Shown: positions 28,736 to 39,655, numbered from the stretch's first letter. The stretch: DNA of 64,000 nucleotides from Pardosa pseudoannulata (GCA_032207245.1 CM063504.1:19003907-19067906), one strand, 5' to 3'. Translations and numbers: made by a program. The notes: generated from the letters alone by a model not told the origin.

Positions 28736-29691
28736 GAGAGATGAAATTTTTTTAGAGTTTACTGTACTTTGGATTAAGACTTTTGATCTTTCCCGGGAAA
28801 AATTCTGGTTACGTCATTGCCCATCGTTATGTATTGTATCATCCTGAATTTGTAGCTTAGGACTGAAACAATGTGCTCTAGCAACGTTTCTGAGTTACGT
28901 TGAAATAATTTTTCGAATGATTAAATGAAAGTTTTCAACCTGTTCCAGACCATCATCATTCTAGAATCAGGATTAATTTTTTTTTCTTTCTCGCTGTTTT
29001 GAGACGTACCTTCTCTATTCATCATCAAAAGATTTGGGTGACAGCCTATTTGGAGTTCGTAAGCCGACTTTTAAAATTTCGAAAGTCTTAACATATTATC
29101 CGGCTGTGTGACATTATTCAGAAAATACAATGGTCAGACCACACTCACATGCCTACAAGTAGATGACAGCAGTGAGATTTGATATGTGTCTCATTTCTTT
29201 GTCACACTGTAAGGGATACTAACTCTGTGACATCTCATTGGAAATGGGCCTGAGGAAAAGACATTTAATTTGATTTTGATCTTCCTTTATGAGTCTTCTC
29301 AGTCTAAAAAATTAGATACCCGTATACGAAAGAAAAGGTAAAATGTTTTTTCAGCATATAGGAATAAGTGCAAAGTATCATAAATAAGGCCCACAGTGGC
29401 TCAGTGGCTTTAAAGTTAACTGAGTGCTCAGTTTGCATTCCCAGTCTGAGTCCTCTCGCGTTGATAATGTAGTTCGTTCTTCGCTGCGAAACAGTACTAT
29501 GCATTTAATCGCTTTTCAATCGGGTTTTACTTGTGTAGGCGATGGATTGATTGATGTTATAACGCTTATAGTATCTACCATATTTATTCTTGTATAAAGC
29601 GTTTTCTTTTTCAAAAATTTAGGGCAAAAACACTTAAGTTTGCATTATATATAGAATAGTTTTTTACAACTTTATAATCACCCGATATACG
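28736..29691. other. Unannotated stretch with a tRNA-like relic at about 29389-29455
   Basis: GGCCCACAGTGGCTCAGTGG resembles a tRNA 5' half with an A box, and AGTCTGAGTCCTC about 45 bases later resembles a decayed B box. The arms do not fold into a full cloverleaf. A tRNA-derived SINE head is the more likely source. Nothing else is recognised. Confidence 0.35.
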
Positions 29692-29693
29692 TA

Positions 29694-30385
29694 CGAGACG
29701 CATCCAGAAAGTAAGTTTCCCTATTTAAAAGAAAAAAAGAACTCACACTTTCACGGACATATTTATTGGCAACAAGTACAGCAATGTTTCAGCTATTTTT
29801 CAACATGAACACCACCAGAATTGAGACACTCGTCGTATTGTAGGACTCTGCCGCCTGTGAATGGAACCAGCCTTCCTGTCCCAGAACACCGTGCACATCC
29901 TTTTCCGTACCGACAGTGTCTGTTTGAATTTGGTCCTGACAGAAGATCCACTATGATGCCAATGCATTGGCAGCTGCTTGGTTTCCGGGGTAAAGAGCAA
30001 AATCCAAGTCTCATTGCCCGTGACGATCCTGTCGAGGAACTCGTCGTCGTCATCGTGATACCGTAGCAGAAATGTCAGTGCAGCTCCTAAGCGTTGAATT
30101 TTGTGTTCAGTTGTCAGTTTCAACTCATAAAGCTGACGATGAATTTCAATTGGCGCAATGCTTTGTGCATTCAAGATCGCCGACCGACCTTGCAGGCGGC
30201 GGGAGAAGGAATTAGAGTTTCCATTTCGGACCACTGCTACCTAGCTACTGGCACGAATCGGGACTTGACCAGCTGGCATATTATTAATATGTCATAGATC
30301 TGTTACGCAAGCGCAATTAACACGGTTAATTACATGTCCTTTAAAGGAGAAAACATCGGGAAACTTACTTTCTGGATACTCCTCG
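29694..30385 (-). mobile_element. Internally deleted mariner element, 692 bp
   Basis: Terminal inverted repeats: the left end is CGAGACGCATCCAGAAAGTA, followed by AGTTTCCC. The right end, reversed, is CGAGGAGTATCCAGAAAGTA, followed by AGTTTCCC. About 25 of 28 positions match. TA dinucleotides flank both ends (29692-29693 and 30386-30387). Established: mariner elements insert at TA and are about 1.3 kb with a transposase of about 345 codons, so roughly half the element is missing. The retained coding part is on the minus strand (see next entry). Confidence 0.93.
29800..30234 (-). pseudogene. mariner transposase, deleted and mutated
   Basis: The minus-strand frame of 144 codons carries recognisable mariner blocks. 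An N-terminal HTH-region piece (SIAPIEIHRQLYEL) joins, after a deletion, to the start of the catalytic domain (EFLDRIVTGNETW, then FKQTLSVRKRMCTVFWDRKA). In active mariners the first catalytic aspartate lies in TGDETW. Here it reads TGNETW, so a key catalytic residue is lost. The second aspartate (VFWDRK) is kept. After that the frame shifts and ends. Established: D,D34D transposases need all three acidic residues. The protein cannot be active, and the gene is dead through deletion, frameshift and the D-to-N change. Confidence 0.92.
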
Positions 30386-30387
30386 TA

Positions 30388-31035
30388 TAAACAGAGTCAG
30401 ATATTTAAAGAGGAAATAGAAAGGTAAAAACCCACTTAATACGAATAATGCTGAATCTATATTTCATTATTATGGCATTTCTTGCGAGCTACACTGTTTA
30501 TTATCTTTGACCACCGAATTCATTGCACTGCTTGCAGCTTAAATGCCATAGTATAACGATAAAACTAAGCTATACAATGAAGAGGAATAAAATGAATACA
30601 ATCCCTCGTCCAACACCCCTTAAAATAAGAGGTGGTGTACGAGGTTTTCAGTTTCATCCCCAAAGGTCATATCATGCTAATTAAGCCCATCGTCCCCTCC
30701 ACTGACCTGAGACGACCAATAAAAGGTGTTGTTGAGGACGATAATAAAGTGGACTGTATTTAAAAACTTAACAAAACTTTAATTAACAAAAATATGACAG
30801 GGTCATACAAGAGCATGGGCTCTGACAATAAAAAAATATATATCAGGGGATATATAAGAGCAATGGGCTCTAAAAAGCAATCTCAGGGGAGACGCTGACA
30901 ACGGTTCGACCTTCCTAGATGGGGTCCGAACGCTCACACTCTGGTTACAATACAAAAAATGAGGAAAGGGACGCGCTGGACACAACCATTGCGCTTAAGG
31001 GGTGGGGGGAACGTCGATAAGTACCGAACAGGTGT
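30388..31035. other. Unassigned block with a 41-bp imperfect palindrome; LTR-like look
   Basis: At 30604-30644 an imperfect inverted repeat (CCTCG..ACACC / GGTGT.CGAGG) stands out. The following 350 bp has higher G+C and repeated phrases (GAGCATGGGCTCT near 30812, GAGCAATGGGCTCT near 30859). On the minus strand it has a TATATA followed by AATAAAG-like sequence. This resembles an LTR fragment, but I found no TG...CA boundaries, primer-binding site or target duplication. Identity is open. Confidence 0.3.
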
Positions 31036-31206
31036 GATTTGATTTGGTTTGGAGAGCTAGAGTCTACTGTTTTACAACACGAAGTCTAATAAGTCCGGGA
31101 CCTACTGCTTAAAACTGATTCCGAATGGCTACATTCTTGCCAGCACCGGGATTCGAACCCGCGAACTCCGGTTCCGAAGACTGTACCATTCGGCCCATCA
31201 TTCAGC
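31036..31206 (-). repeat. tRNA-derived SINE (family 1), full-length, minus
   Basis: Read on the minus strand, the blocks run: a head with B box GGGTTCGAATCCCGG, a body with ATTCGGAATCAGTTTTAAGC, then AGTAGGTCCCGGACTTATTA, and a tail ending CCAAACCAAATCAAATCAC. The head is slightly rearranged (GGCCGAATGGTACAGTC). No exact target duplication was found. Confidence 0.85.
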
Positions 31207-31258
31207 TCAATTAAACACGTGAAAGTTTTCTTTGAAAACTGAATTATCTTTAGAGCGG

Positions 31259-31541
31259 CATTGAAAGAGCGATGGAGCTTGGTTTATTAAGACCATGCTA
31301 TTATTGATTTTCAATTTGGAATGCTACTTAACTGCCAAACTTTAGGTGCACGTTATACATGAGTAAATATACTACTCCCTCTATCACATGCACAGCCTGA
31401 CACATTGAAAGAGTGGTGGAGTTTGGTTCATTAGGACCATGCTATTATTGGTTTACAATTTCTAATGTTACTTACTGCCAAATTTAAGTGCGCGTTATAC
31501 ATGAGTAAATATAGTACTTCCTCTATGACATGCACAGCCTT
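31259..31541. repeat. Direct tandem duplication, unit about 144 bp
   Basis: CATTGAAAGAGCGATGGAGC at 31259 recurs as CATTGAAAGAGTGGTGGAGT at 31403. The shared order includes GACCATGCTATTATTG, TACATGAGTAAATATA and ACATGCACAGCCT. Identity is high but not complete. No coding sense is visible. Confidence 0.88.
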
Positions 31542-31563
31542 GAACAATAAACTCGACTATATG

Positions 31564-31620
31564 TTTTGGTTTTTTTGGTTTTGGTTTTGAAGTGCTACGG
31601 TCTACTTTTTACAACACGAG
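31564..31620 (-). repeat. 5'-truncated SINE (family 1), tail only
   Basis: The sequence GAAGTGCTACGGTCTACTTT followed by TTACAACACGAG is the reversed 3' end of the family. The flanks CGACTATATG (31554) and TTGACTATAG (31622) look like an imperfect target duplication. A short 5'-truncated insertion explains this best. Confidence 0.7.
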
Positions 31621-31631
31621 CTTGACTATAG

Positions 31632-33847
31632 GTAACATACCGTAATTGTTAATAAGCTTCACTTTTGCTTTAGAGTAGAAATCTATACAAGATGAGAGAG
31701 TTACGCGTTCTTTATACACGTGTGGCCGAAACGCATGTTTTTTTTTTCTGACAACCCGTTTGAGAACCCAAACCGAAACTATTGCGCCCTAACAGCAGGC
31801 CATCGGGCCGTCCTTTCTAGACGCCATAATTTTTTTGCCAGTTGACCTTTTGCCGAGTGGATGACAGCCGAAATCCATCCGTAAAATTTGCGATAGGAGC
31901 AGTGCTGGCCAGGCCACTTAGCAAAACTATAGACTCCCCTTGTCCACAGCCTGAGCGCCTCAGAAAACCGCTCGGCGGGGTGTAGTTCAGCGACACTGTC
32001 AGTTATTGAAGACGCGCATTCTCTTTGATTGATAATGACATTGATTTATTGGAAATTAAATTGCCTTGCGGAAGTTTCACCACTCCCGGGCACGTTGACA
32101 CGGCATTATTCCGGGCCCTCGAACGGTCTCCAGGGTTGGCGGGAGAGGGCGTTGGGTGGCGAACCTTTTGTCTGCAGTCGGGAAAATCGGGCTCGGAATT
32201 CCTTGTAGATATGAAATGGGTGTAAATAAAGAAAATGCTCGTGAAACGAAGAGTTTATGAAATGGAATATTTCTGGAATCTCTTGTATTTCCTGATTTAA
32301 GGGATGAAATCATGCTGAAACGCATTGTTCATGGTATTAAATTCTGAAGTGCAATTAGTGAATAGCCAGATATTTTTAATATAATCAATCCATATTAATA
32401 TATTTTTTTAGAATTTTGAAATATTTTTTAGAAAGATGTTCCCTTAAATAAAATATAATTTTATAATAAGGCTCTAAATTTTCTTCATGCCATTTTAACC
32501 TCATGTAGTTAAACCTCCTAAATACAGTGCAATTTTACGATTAAAAAACTTAATATTTTAATCTAATCTAGAATGTATGTTTTCAAAGAATCTAGGCTAT
32601 TAACTTTAACCAAGTATAATTAAATTGGTTCTAACAATAAGAAAAACAGTAGGTTTATATATAGACTAAAGGAAAATAGAAATAATATGATCATACTAGT
32701 ATATAGCCCGTCATATGACGAGATTATTAAATTTTTTTTATTTTCCAGAATTGTAAAGTACCCTATGACGCAGGTAAAAAAAAAGTTTGTTTTTGGCTGA
32801 GAATTATCTGCTACACGCTGAATAATTTGTTTATCTTTACTGACCATTTATTAGTTACCAACTTTGATTTATCTTGTCATATTACGTGATAGGATGGATA
32901 GCACAGGTTTTAATTTTGGTAATGATTATTTGGCGGTATATGTGAATGATTTCCAAAATTTAGCGAATCGATTGCAAACCGTGTGTGTATGTATAAAGAA
33001 CAAACACACAAACGAACAAACTTCTTAATTTTAAACGACATATAACTTAAACACTAGATATTTATTAGTCTGAGATATAGAATCCTACACTTTTATGAAA
33101 AGAATTTGTTCTTAATACCGGTGATGAAATTTTCATTGCAACAAAAATAATCGATCATTAAATTTAAAATGATTACATATGTACCTAATCTATTATTTCA
33201 GCCAAATGTCAAAGAAAATTATTTACGTAATATCTAAGTTCAATGTTAAAATGTATGAAAATAATGCAGAAAATATTTAAATAATTTAAAATAAGATATC
33301 ATTAAATGAGGTGGTTAAAGGAATGGTGTTATAATGCTAGGAAAAAAATGTTATTTTCATCTACTGATAATATGATAAATTGATCACCGGGGAAAATAGG
33401 GCTTGAATTAATGACATTAAACGATCGAAAAGGGGAAGAGGTGGATTTCACAAGTTTTTGAACTAGCTTTGAATTTTGTTAACCCTAACTTATCAAGAAT
33501 TCAATATGGAAGCCTCTATCCATTCCAGGTCCAACCGATTCATAAATTCGAGGTCAGACGGACAGATAACTTATGCTATTATTATATAAGGGATTGATGT
33601 ATCATAATTTTTTTAATTCTTGTGAATTAGGCTTGATTTCATTAGAACAGATTTACTGCTATAATCTATCATTTTTAGCCCAGTCTGGGAGAGTTTATGA
33701 AAAAATCTGAATTCCCTTCGCTTATCGAAAGTTGCACTTGCGTTGCATACAGAGTGTTAAAACTTCCTAATTTTCAGCAACTATTTTTGTAAAGAAATGC
33801 TTGATATTCTTTTTTATTATTTAATTATTCCTGATATTTATCATTTG
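31632..33847. other. Unannotated; GC-richer patch 31780-32230 and a possible old element 32690-33595
   Basis: At 31780-32230 G+C rises and frames of 66-82 codons exist on both strands, but none has a known motif or splice context. At 32690-33595 the edges (ACTAGTATATAGCCCGTCAT at the left; CAGACGGACAGATAACTTAT followed by GCTATTATTATATAAGGGA at the right) resemble the edges of dispersed repeats in other invertebrates. I cannot prove boundaries. Confidence 0.35.
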
Positions 33848-33849
33848 TA

Positions 33850-34842
33850 CAGTAGAACTTCGATTAACCGAGGTTTCTGTTAACCGAGTCAATAACGAAG
33901 TCTAATTTTTTTTCTCCTTTACAAAATGAGTTTGGAAAAAAATGATACACATTTTAGTTCGTTGTCCGTGTTACAGGCACTTCTCCCCCACAACATGATT
34001 GCCCAGGCATGGCAATTAGTGAATCCAGCTACAATTCGTAAATCATTCAACAAAATAATTGTTGAGAAAAGGAGACAGGGGGAATCCCAGCAGACGGAAA
34101 ACACACCTATCAATGGAATCATGCAGATCATCAATGGAATCGAAGGATGTGAGGAAGTTTTGGTAGAGGACATTTGCGAGAAGCTGGAAGTTGAAAATCA
34201 GTATCCAAATTTTGAAATTCTCAATGGCGAAGAAATCATACAAGCCGTTAATCCTTCAACGGACATTAATGACTCAGAAAATGAAGATGAGGACTTTAAG
34301 GATTCTACTACTATAAGTCATAGTGAAGGTATTCAAGCACTGACAACTGCCCTAAAATATTTGGAGCAAAGAAACGATGCTACACCGATGGATCTCCTGT
34401 TGCTCAAAAATTGGCGCTATAGGGCTGCCCATGATAGAAATTCTGAACTTTTGCAACGAAAGGTAACGGACTTTTTGCAGATGAAAATTTAACAAATCCA
34501 TGTATATTAAATTTTTAAAATACAATATTTTCATGAGATTTGTGTTATTTTATAAAAATGCGTCTTTCGATATTTAACTAAGTATAGTTAAAAAAATTCC
34601 ATTTTACTTTTTAAAATTTACTGCTAGAGTTTATCACCTTTTTAAATCATTTTAGCTATGAAACATAAATTCATATATGTTCATTTTTATCAAAGAACGT
34701 TCTAATGTCTTTTACTTTAAAAGTTAGTTAAATTCGCAAGCACGGAAGGGTTTTAATACATGGTTTCTATTAACCGAGATTTCCGATATCCGAAGTACTA
34801 TACTAGCGGTCCCAATTAGCTCGGATAATCGAGGTTCTACTG
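33850..34842 (+). mobile_element. Deleted pogo/Tigger-like transposon, 993 bp, second family
   Basis: The left end is CAGTAGAACTTCGATTAACC. The right end, reversed, is CAGTAGAACCTCGATTATCC. TA flanks both sides (33848-33849 and 34843-34844). Subterminal repeats TTTCTGTTAACCGAG and TTTCTATTAACCGAG also match. Established: TIRs of this CAGT...TCGATTAACCGAG kind are typical of Tigger-like elements, which are 2-3 kb when complete. Only the 3' part of the transposase gene remains (next entry). Confidence 0.93.
33926..34492 (+). CDS. C-terminal part of a Tigger/jerky-like transposase, intact 188-codon frame
   Basis: The frame opens at an ATG 76 bases inside the left terminal repeat and runs uninterrupted to a TAA. 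Residues near 24-47 (HNMIAQAWQLVNPATIRKSF) match the end of the DDE_1 domain of Tigger/jerky-type transposases, where an I..AW..V.P.TIR.CF pattern is usual. Then comes an acidic linker (about residues 110-125, DSENEDEDFKD) and a C-terminal tail with an L.YLEQR..AT..DL.LL motif also seen in Tigger tails. The HTH and the catalytic DDD core are absent, so it cannot transpose DNA. The ATG may be fortuitous, with the frame simply the remnant right of an internal deletion. That it stays open over 188 codons suggests either a recent deletion or retained use. I treat it as a transposon gene fragment. Confidence 0.8.
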   Translation: MSLEKNDTHFSSLSVLQALLPHNMIAQAWQLVNPATIRKSFNKIIVEKRRQGESQQTENTPINGIMQIINGIEGCEEVLVEDICEKLEVENQYPNFEILNGEEIIQAVNPSTDINDSENEDEDFKDSTTISHSEGIQALTTALKYLEQRNDATPMDLLLLKNWRYRAAHDRNSELLQRKVTDFLQMKI

Positions 34843-34844
34843 TA

Positions 34845-35785
34845 TCTCCTTTTTTTTCAGTAAAAAATTAAGCCTCACAAGGGAATGCAAAAAGATGTTT
34901 GGAGTTGAACAAATTTTCTTGAAAATGCTTAAAAGTAATACTTCTTAAACAGGGAAATTTATTATCTATATATGAATAAAACTGGGACTACCAGAATGGA
35001 ACATTTTAAGAGAGAAAACTTCTTAAATGGGAACTTCTTAAGCAGGTTACACTGTATACGCAAAAACAATTTTTCGAACTGTAAAATAAGCCATCACGAA
35101 GATAAAAACCAATATTAATTCTATAAAGATTTTCTTTAAGTTCTTTCGAAATCCTATCCCACAGCATTGAACAATCAATTTATTAACTTACTTATCAGTA
35201 TCGATGAAGCAGTTTGATATAAACTCCGAAAACTTAACACTTTACTTATCAGTGACGTTGAGTGATCACTGGCAAGAGCGTGAGATATCAAAATCTTACC
35301 AGTTTCCCTACAGCGTTTCAGACGGTTTTATTATACACAACGAATATCTGCCCTGTCAGAAGTCGAGATTTTTTTGTTTAGTAGGGTAAAGCTTTAAAGA
35401 TTAAATTTATCTTAAATATTTTTTATGAAACCATTGAATATTCTAGGCAGACTACGCTTTCAGCTGCCTTGAATAAAATTATTGATATTGTTGCTGTTTG
35501 ATTACACGCATGTTTCAAGTGAGTATCTACAGAAATTCACTTTAACCTTAGTCATGCTGTCAAAAAATATCGCATTCCCACGCAATGCTTTCATATGTAT
35601 GCTAAGCACAAACTTTAGATTACCAGTCTGTATCTGATTCTCTGTCAGGTAAAACCGTAAAATTTTTATTCTAGCATTTCATCTTTACTTAAATTTACAA
35701 AATATTTTACCTCTTTGTTAGTTCTAACTTAGTAAATATTATAAATGTTTATTTTACATACACATTATAAAACTAAATTATTATA
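34845..35785. other. Unannotated stretch with a single transposon-like terminus at about 34950-35054
   Basis: The end GAACTTCTTAAGCAGGTTAC + ACTG, followed by TA at 35055, looks like the terminal repeat of another pogo-like MITE (reversed: CAGTGTAACCTGCTTAAGAA). A related phrase (ACTTCTTAAACAGGGAAA) occurs internally near 34940, in direct orientation. I could not find the partner end. The frame at 35204-35389 is unsupported. Confidence 0.4.
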
Positions 35786-35959
35786 TTTGGTTTGGAGTGC
35801 TACGGTTTACATTTTTGCAACAAGAGGGCTAATGAGACCGGGACCTACAGCTTAAAGCCGATTCGGAACGGCTACGAACATCCATACCACAGTGAGATTC
35901 GAACCCATGAACTCTGGTACCAAAGGCCAGCACCCTAACCAATCAGCCATCGTTCGGCA
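35786..35959 (-). repeat. tRNA-derived SINE (family 1), full-length, minus
   Basis: On the minus strand the copy has GCCGAACGATGGCTGATTGG, an anticodon-loop region CCTTTGGTACCAGAG, B box GGGTTCGAATCTCAC, body GCCGTTCCGAATCGGC, then TTTAAGCTGTAGGTCCCGG, and a CCAAACCAAA tail. Flanks AATTATTAT (left) and AATTATAAT (right) may be a decayed target duplication. Confidence 0.9.
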
Positions 35960-37712
35960 TCTGAATTATAATAAAAACCCACAATATGAAGAAAAACCTT
36001 CTATTCACATCTAAATCATTCGAAAATGTATTCTCGAAAACCGGGTTATAAAGTTTACATACAATGTCTATTAAATACAATACAAAGGTTTGTATTCAAC
36101 AGGTTTTAGATCACAAAGCGCTAATTCCCCCCCCCCCAAGTTCCACAACATTATAGGCAACTGGTAATTTTTAACCATATATATTAGTTCTGCTAGAGCT
36201 TATAGATATGTGTGTGTAAGAGAGATAAAGGATGCATGCGTACATACACACATTCTGTATTCCTTTCAAAGTCATTTATGCATTTATTTGTAGTATGACT
36301 TCATATCGTGTAACTTACTAGTTGTCAGTAAAGATATACATATATATTTATAGATATATTTAGACACGCATATGAATCTATATTCTCGTATGAGTATGAA
36401 TGCATACATTCATACTCATACTCATTTGTGTGTAAAATAACAACTCCAAGAGACAGTCCCAATGTTTACATTCTTGAGGCGCTCTCCTTACATATTGATA
36501 TACTCTTAATTTCCGAGTACCGATGATTGAAATTCCGCCACCTTCGCTTCTGGAGAGACTACAGCCAACTAGGACATCGTTAACGTTTGCTTCAAAGCTT
36601 TCATGGAATTTTAATCCATTTTATACATAAATTAACAAGTATCTCGGGGCTTGTTATGCGTCGAATTTATTAGACATGACTCGCGACTTCCTTCCTCTCC
36701 CCTTTTCTCTCCTCGCATCTAAGCTGCTAGTCAAATTAACATCGTGTCAGATTGAAATATTGATCTTAGTGCCCACGTGCAAGGTAACTTTTCTGTGGAA
36801 ATTGAGCTAAAAGGGGGAAAGGGGGGAAGAGTTAGGGAGGAGTTCTTCGCCGTAAAGATCTCCGAAAGTTACAGACCTGTGTGTTTGAGATGCCGACTGT
36901 AGAATGCAAATATTTATTCTAAAGTTTTAAGAAACGCCTTGAGGTGTGTGGAAGGTAGGTAAGTATTACTTTAAAGTGTTTCTAAATACATATTAAGTTG
37001 ATACATTGGCGGATTAAAAGTAATATTTACATGCAAATTACGCAATTAAACTGGAAGTGATAGAATAGCGTAAAGGTTTTCCAGTTTTATAAGTATTTCC
37101 TTTAAAAGTACGTTTGAATCGGAGAATAATATATATGTAAAAATGTATGAGTATGTATAGGATACACCTTTATGAATATCTATGATCTTTTACACCTATA
37201 TACTTGTATCTAAGTTTGCAAATATGCATAAATGGTACTATTACAAACATTTGGAATTATAAATATTTTCATCAATATAATGTCAGTTCACTATGGACTA
37301 TGGGGAACGGAATTATATATGAATAAATATGATCTTTTACATGAGATAAAAATATATTATACCATTCTTCTTGTAAAATGGTTAGGTGTTCTGCTAGTGA
37401 CGAAAGTGCAAAAAAATCATCCTTTTAAGGATCACAGGATGGATTGGCACAGAACTTCATGGGCCTAGCCGTCTAGTTCTCTGATATATATGATTTAGAC
37501 AAACAACTAATGGAACTGAATTGGCTATGAATGGGTAGAAGATATAAAACTAGGCAATGGATGCTTGAGTTTGGGCAGAGTATAATAACACAGATAAAAA
37601 GTAAAAAATGAGAGAGGCATTGATTAAAATAAAGAAAGCGTAAGATTAACTATAACTAGCTAAAAGCTAGAGCAGAATAAGTATACATACATAAAATTGA
37701 CACTAGAGGTTT

Positions 37713-37717
<5 letters not shown>
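35960..37717. other. Unannotated; includes an 11-bp-arm palindrome at 36391-36418 and a GC-richer patch at 36440-36900
   Basis: TGAGTATGAAT (36391-36401) and ATTCATACTCA (36408-36418) are perfect inverted arms. A run of nine or so C lies near 36127. The GC-richer patch shows no coding frame of note. The frame at 37232-37468 (78 codons) has no motif I can defend. Confidence 0.4.

Positions 37718-37795
<78 letters not shown>
37718..37795. repeat. (AT)n microsatellite
   Basis: Pure alternating AT, about 78 bp. Confidence 0.97.
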
Positions 37796-37797
<2 letters not shown>

Positions 37798-38770
37798 AGA
37801 ATTAAATAGAAACTTTAGCAAGGCTATGGGATCGTGGGTAGTAACATCCGAGCAAAGCTAGGAGAGAGCTAACCGGATCCAAATGAGAAATTTTAAACCA
37901 ATAGAATTTATGAACGAACTGACCAATGGTAATCTTAATAGAGCGACCCACCAAAGTGTGGCCTTAGTAGTAGATGCTGCAGGAGACATCCTTTTAAGTC
38001 AATCAACATAAAGTTATCACTCATTTATCAGCTTCTTTTTATAATGTTAAATTTCTCATAGTTATACGGCATTCAACTGTACATGTCTCTCACTTGTACA
38101 ATGTTTTTTGAATTAAGAAATGCAATTTCCTCTTGATTGAATGACGACAATTTGTTCAAATAAATTAAGAATCTTTCGAAATTTTCCAGGTTCTATGAAT
38201 TATCAATCATTTTTCTCGTGTTTTTCTATTACTGAAAGTATATGGACTAATAAAGAGAGATATTAGTGTGTTTCTTCAAATGTGAAGAGAGGCGGGGGGA
38301 GAATGTCAGTTTCCATTTATGACGAGTTTGTTCTGTTTATTAATGACATATACTTAAATATGTGTGTAAAGTATTCTTTACATTTTTATTGTTAATACTT
38401 TATATTTTTCATAGATTAATATTAAATTTTTAAATGCTGCGCCATTTTAACGTATGGTGTCGATATGGCACATTGCCCTACTATTGTTTTAACAAGATTC
38501 AAGAATCTTAGCTGTTAAAATATGATCTCTCAACTTTTATGAGAATTTCACTTACACGATTTTTTACTTGAGAGTCAGTCGTATAAGTGAGACGTCACTG
38601 TATGTCCGTACTTGTCCAGTAGTGCAGAGAAATGGTGATGGAGGTTACAAAGGTAACTTTTTAAGTTCATCCTCATTAATTTAGACTAGGGTATTATCTG
38701 GCTGAAGACTGGTGCAGCTAAGAAAAATTGTCTAAAAAGGGAATAAACGGAATTTTTCAGAAAGTATAAA
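37796..38770. other. Unannotated; possible pogo-like terminus ending near 38597
   Basis: The sequence GTCGTATAAGTGAGACGTCA + CTGTA (to about 38600), reversed, begins TACAGTGACGTCTCACTTAT, which has the look of a Tigger-like end. No partner end was found. Nothing else is recognised. Confidence 0.35.
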
Positions 38771-38774
38771 TTTG

Positions 38775-39426
38775 TTTAGGGTATTATATGATCCTGTAAA
38801 AAGAATATTGCTCCTAAAAATGTCAAGAAATAGCACATCTCGCCTTCAAAGATTCACCTTCTTGGTTTACAGTTGGAACAAATTGGATACTACAATGGAA
38901 AACAAAATAAATATTATTTATCAGACCAAATTACATCTTTCTAATCATCAAGATTCCTGATTGAAGCTCTCTGCACAACTGTATATTTTTTTGGTATTAA
39001 TGTCACTAATGAGGGGTTTGCGCTTTGCAACACGGACATAAGTATGTAATCTGTGAAGTTGTTTCCCCAGTATCCCAAGAAGCTGTTTTGCTTGTAATGG
39101 TATTTTGAAACTAATGTTGAAACTGTTGCTGTTATTTTCTGCACTGTGCATTTATGTTTTTGGCTAATAATTTGTGTTATTTCTTGCGTCTGACATCTTG
39201 CTTTTCCTTCCATAGTTTCCACATTTCAAAGTATTAAAATATTTTTATATGTAGCCATAATTTTTGATACTGTTCCTCTTCTAACACCCATAAATTCGGG
39301 GATTTTAAATGTCACATTTTTGTATAAATCACTATTGTTTTCTTGATATGGAAATAATTGTAGCTCAAGTTTTGGCAATTCTAAGACAAACCATGTGAAT
39401 TTATATAAAGAACATATATCAAACAT
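38775..39426 (-). pseudogene. Tc1-like transposase, frameshifted and with stops
   Basis: Read on the minus strand from 39426 down, Tc1-type blocks appear in order across two or more frames. An HTH piece (EFMGVRRGTVSKIMATYKN, about 39310-39250) is followed by TQEITQIISQKHKCTVQKIT (39190-39130), matching the second HTH of Tc1 transposases. After a frameshift comes RVAKRKPLISDINTKKI (about 39040-38990), matching the usual IRKPLIT..NAKKR block. After a second shift comes RNLDD-stop-KDVIWSDK (38960-38920), matching TLDDWKNVIWSDE with the tryptophan turned into a stop. The first catalytic aspartate (WSD) is still visible. A weak FLGAIFFLQDHIIP-like stretch follows near 38800. The gene is dead. TIRs of the element were not found. 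Confidence 0.82.
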
Positions 39427-39439
39427 GCAATTAATAATA

Positions 39440-39655
39440 TTAAAAACTTAGTAACTTATTACGTAACTTAGTTTCACTGCTCCCACAATTCCCTCACGTG
39501 ATTAATCTAAACACTCTGATTTCCTAGCAACCATGCGTCTTTATAGCACTATATGAAAGAATATAAAACGATTTGGCGAGAGAGCGCCAAAGATGGATTG
39601 TTTCAATAATCTCTACATTTTTATCCTCGAATTTTGCTGTGTTCTTTTATAGCCT
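39440..39655 (-). repeat. Dispersed repeat A, partial copy upstream of the Tc1-like relic
   Basis: On the minus strand this reads AGGATAAAAATG, CAATCCATCTTTGGCGCTCT + CTCGCCAAA, AATCAGAGTGTTTAGATTAA + TCACGTGA, and GTGAAACTAAGTTACGTAA. It matches 44360-44525 in that order. It ends just before the Tc1-like coding relic, in the same orientation. The repeat may therefore be the 5' noncoding part of that transposon family (inference). The hairpin TTTGGCG..CGCCAAA is shared with the 44-kb copy. Confidence 0.6.

Noticed and set aside
29793..30297. Extra frames on both strands across the mariner element
   Set aside because: They are shadows of the transposase relic in other frames.
37232..37468. 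Possible end of a LINE reverse transcriptase frame
   Set aside because: A Trp/His-rich C-terminus was suggestive, but no RT motif or neighbouring frame supports it.
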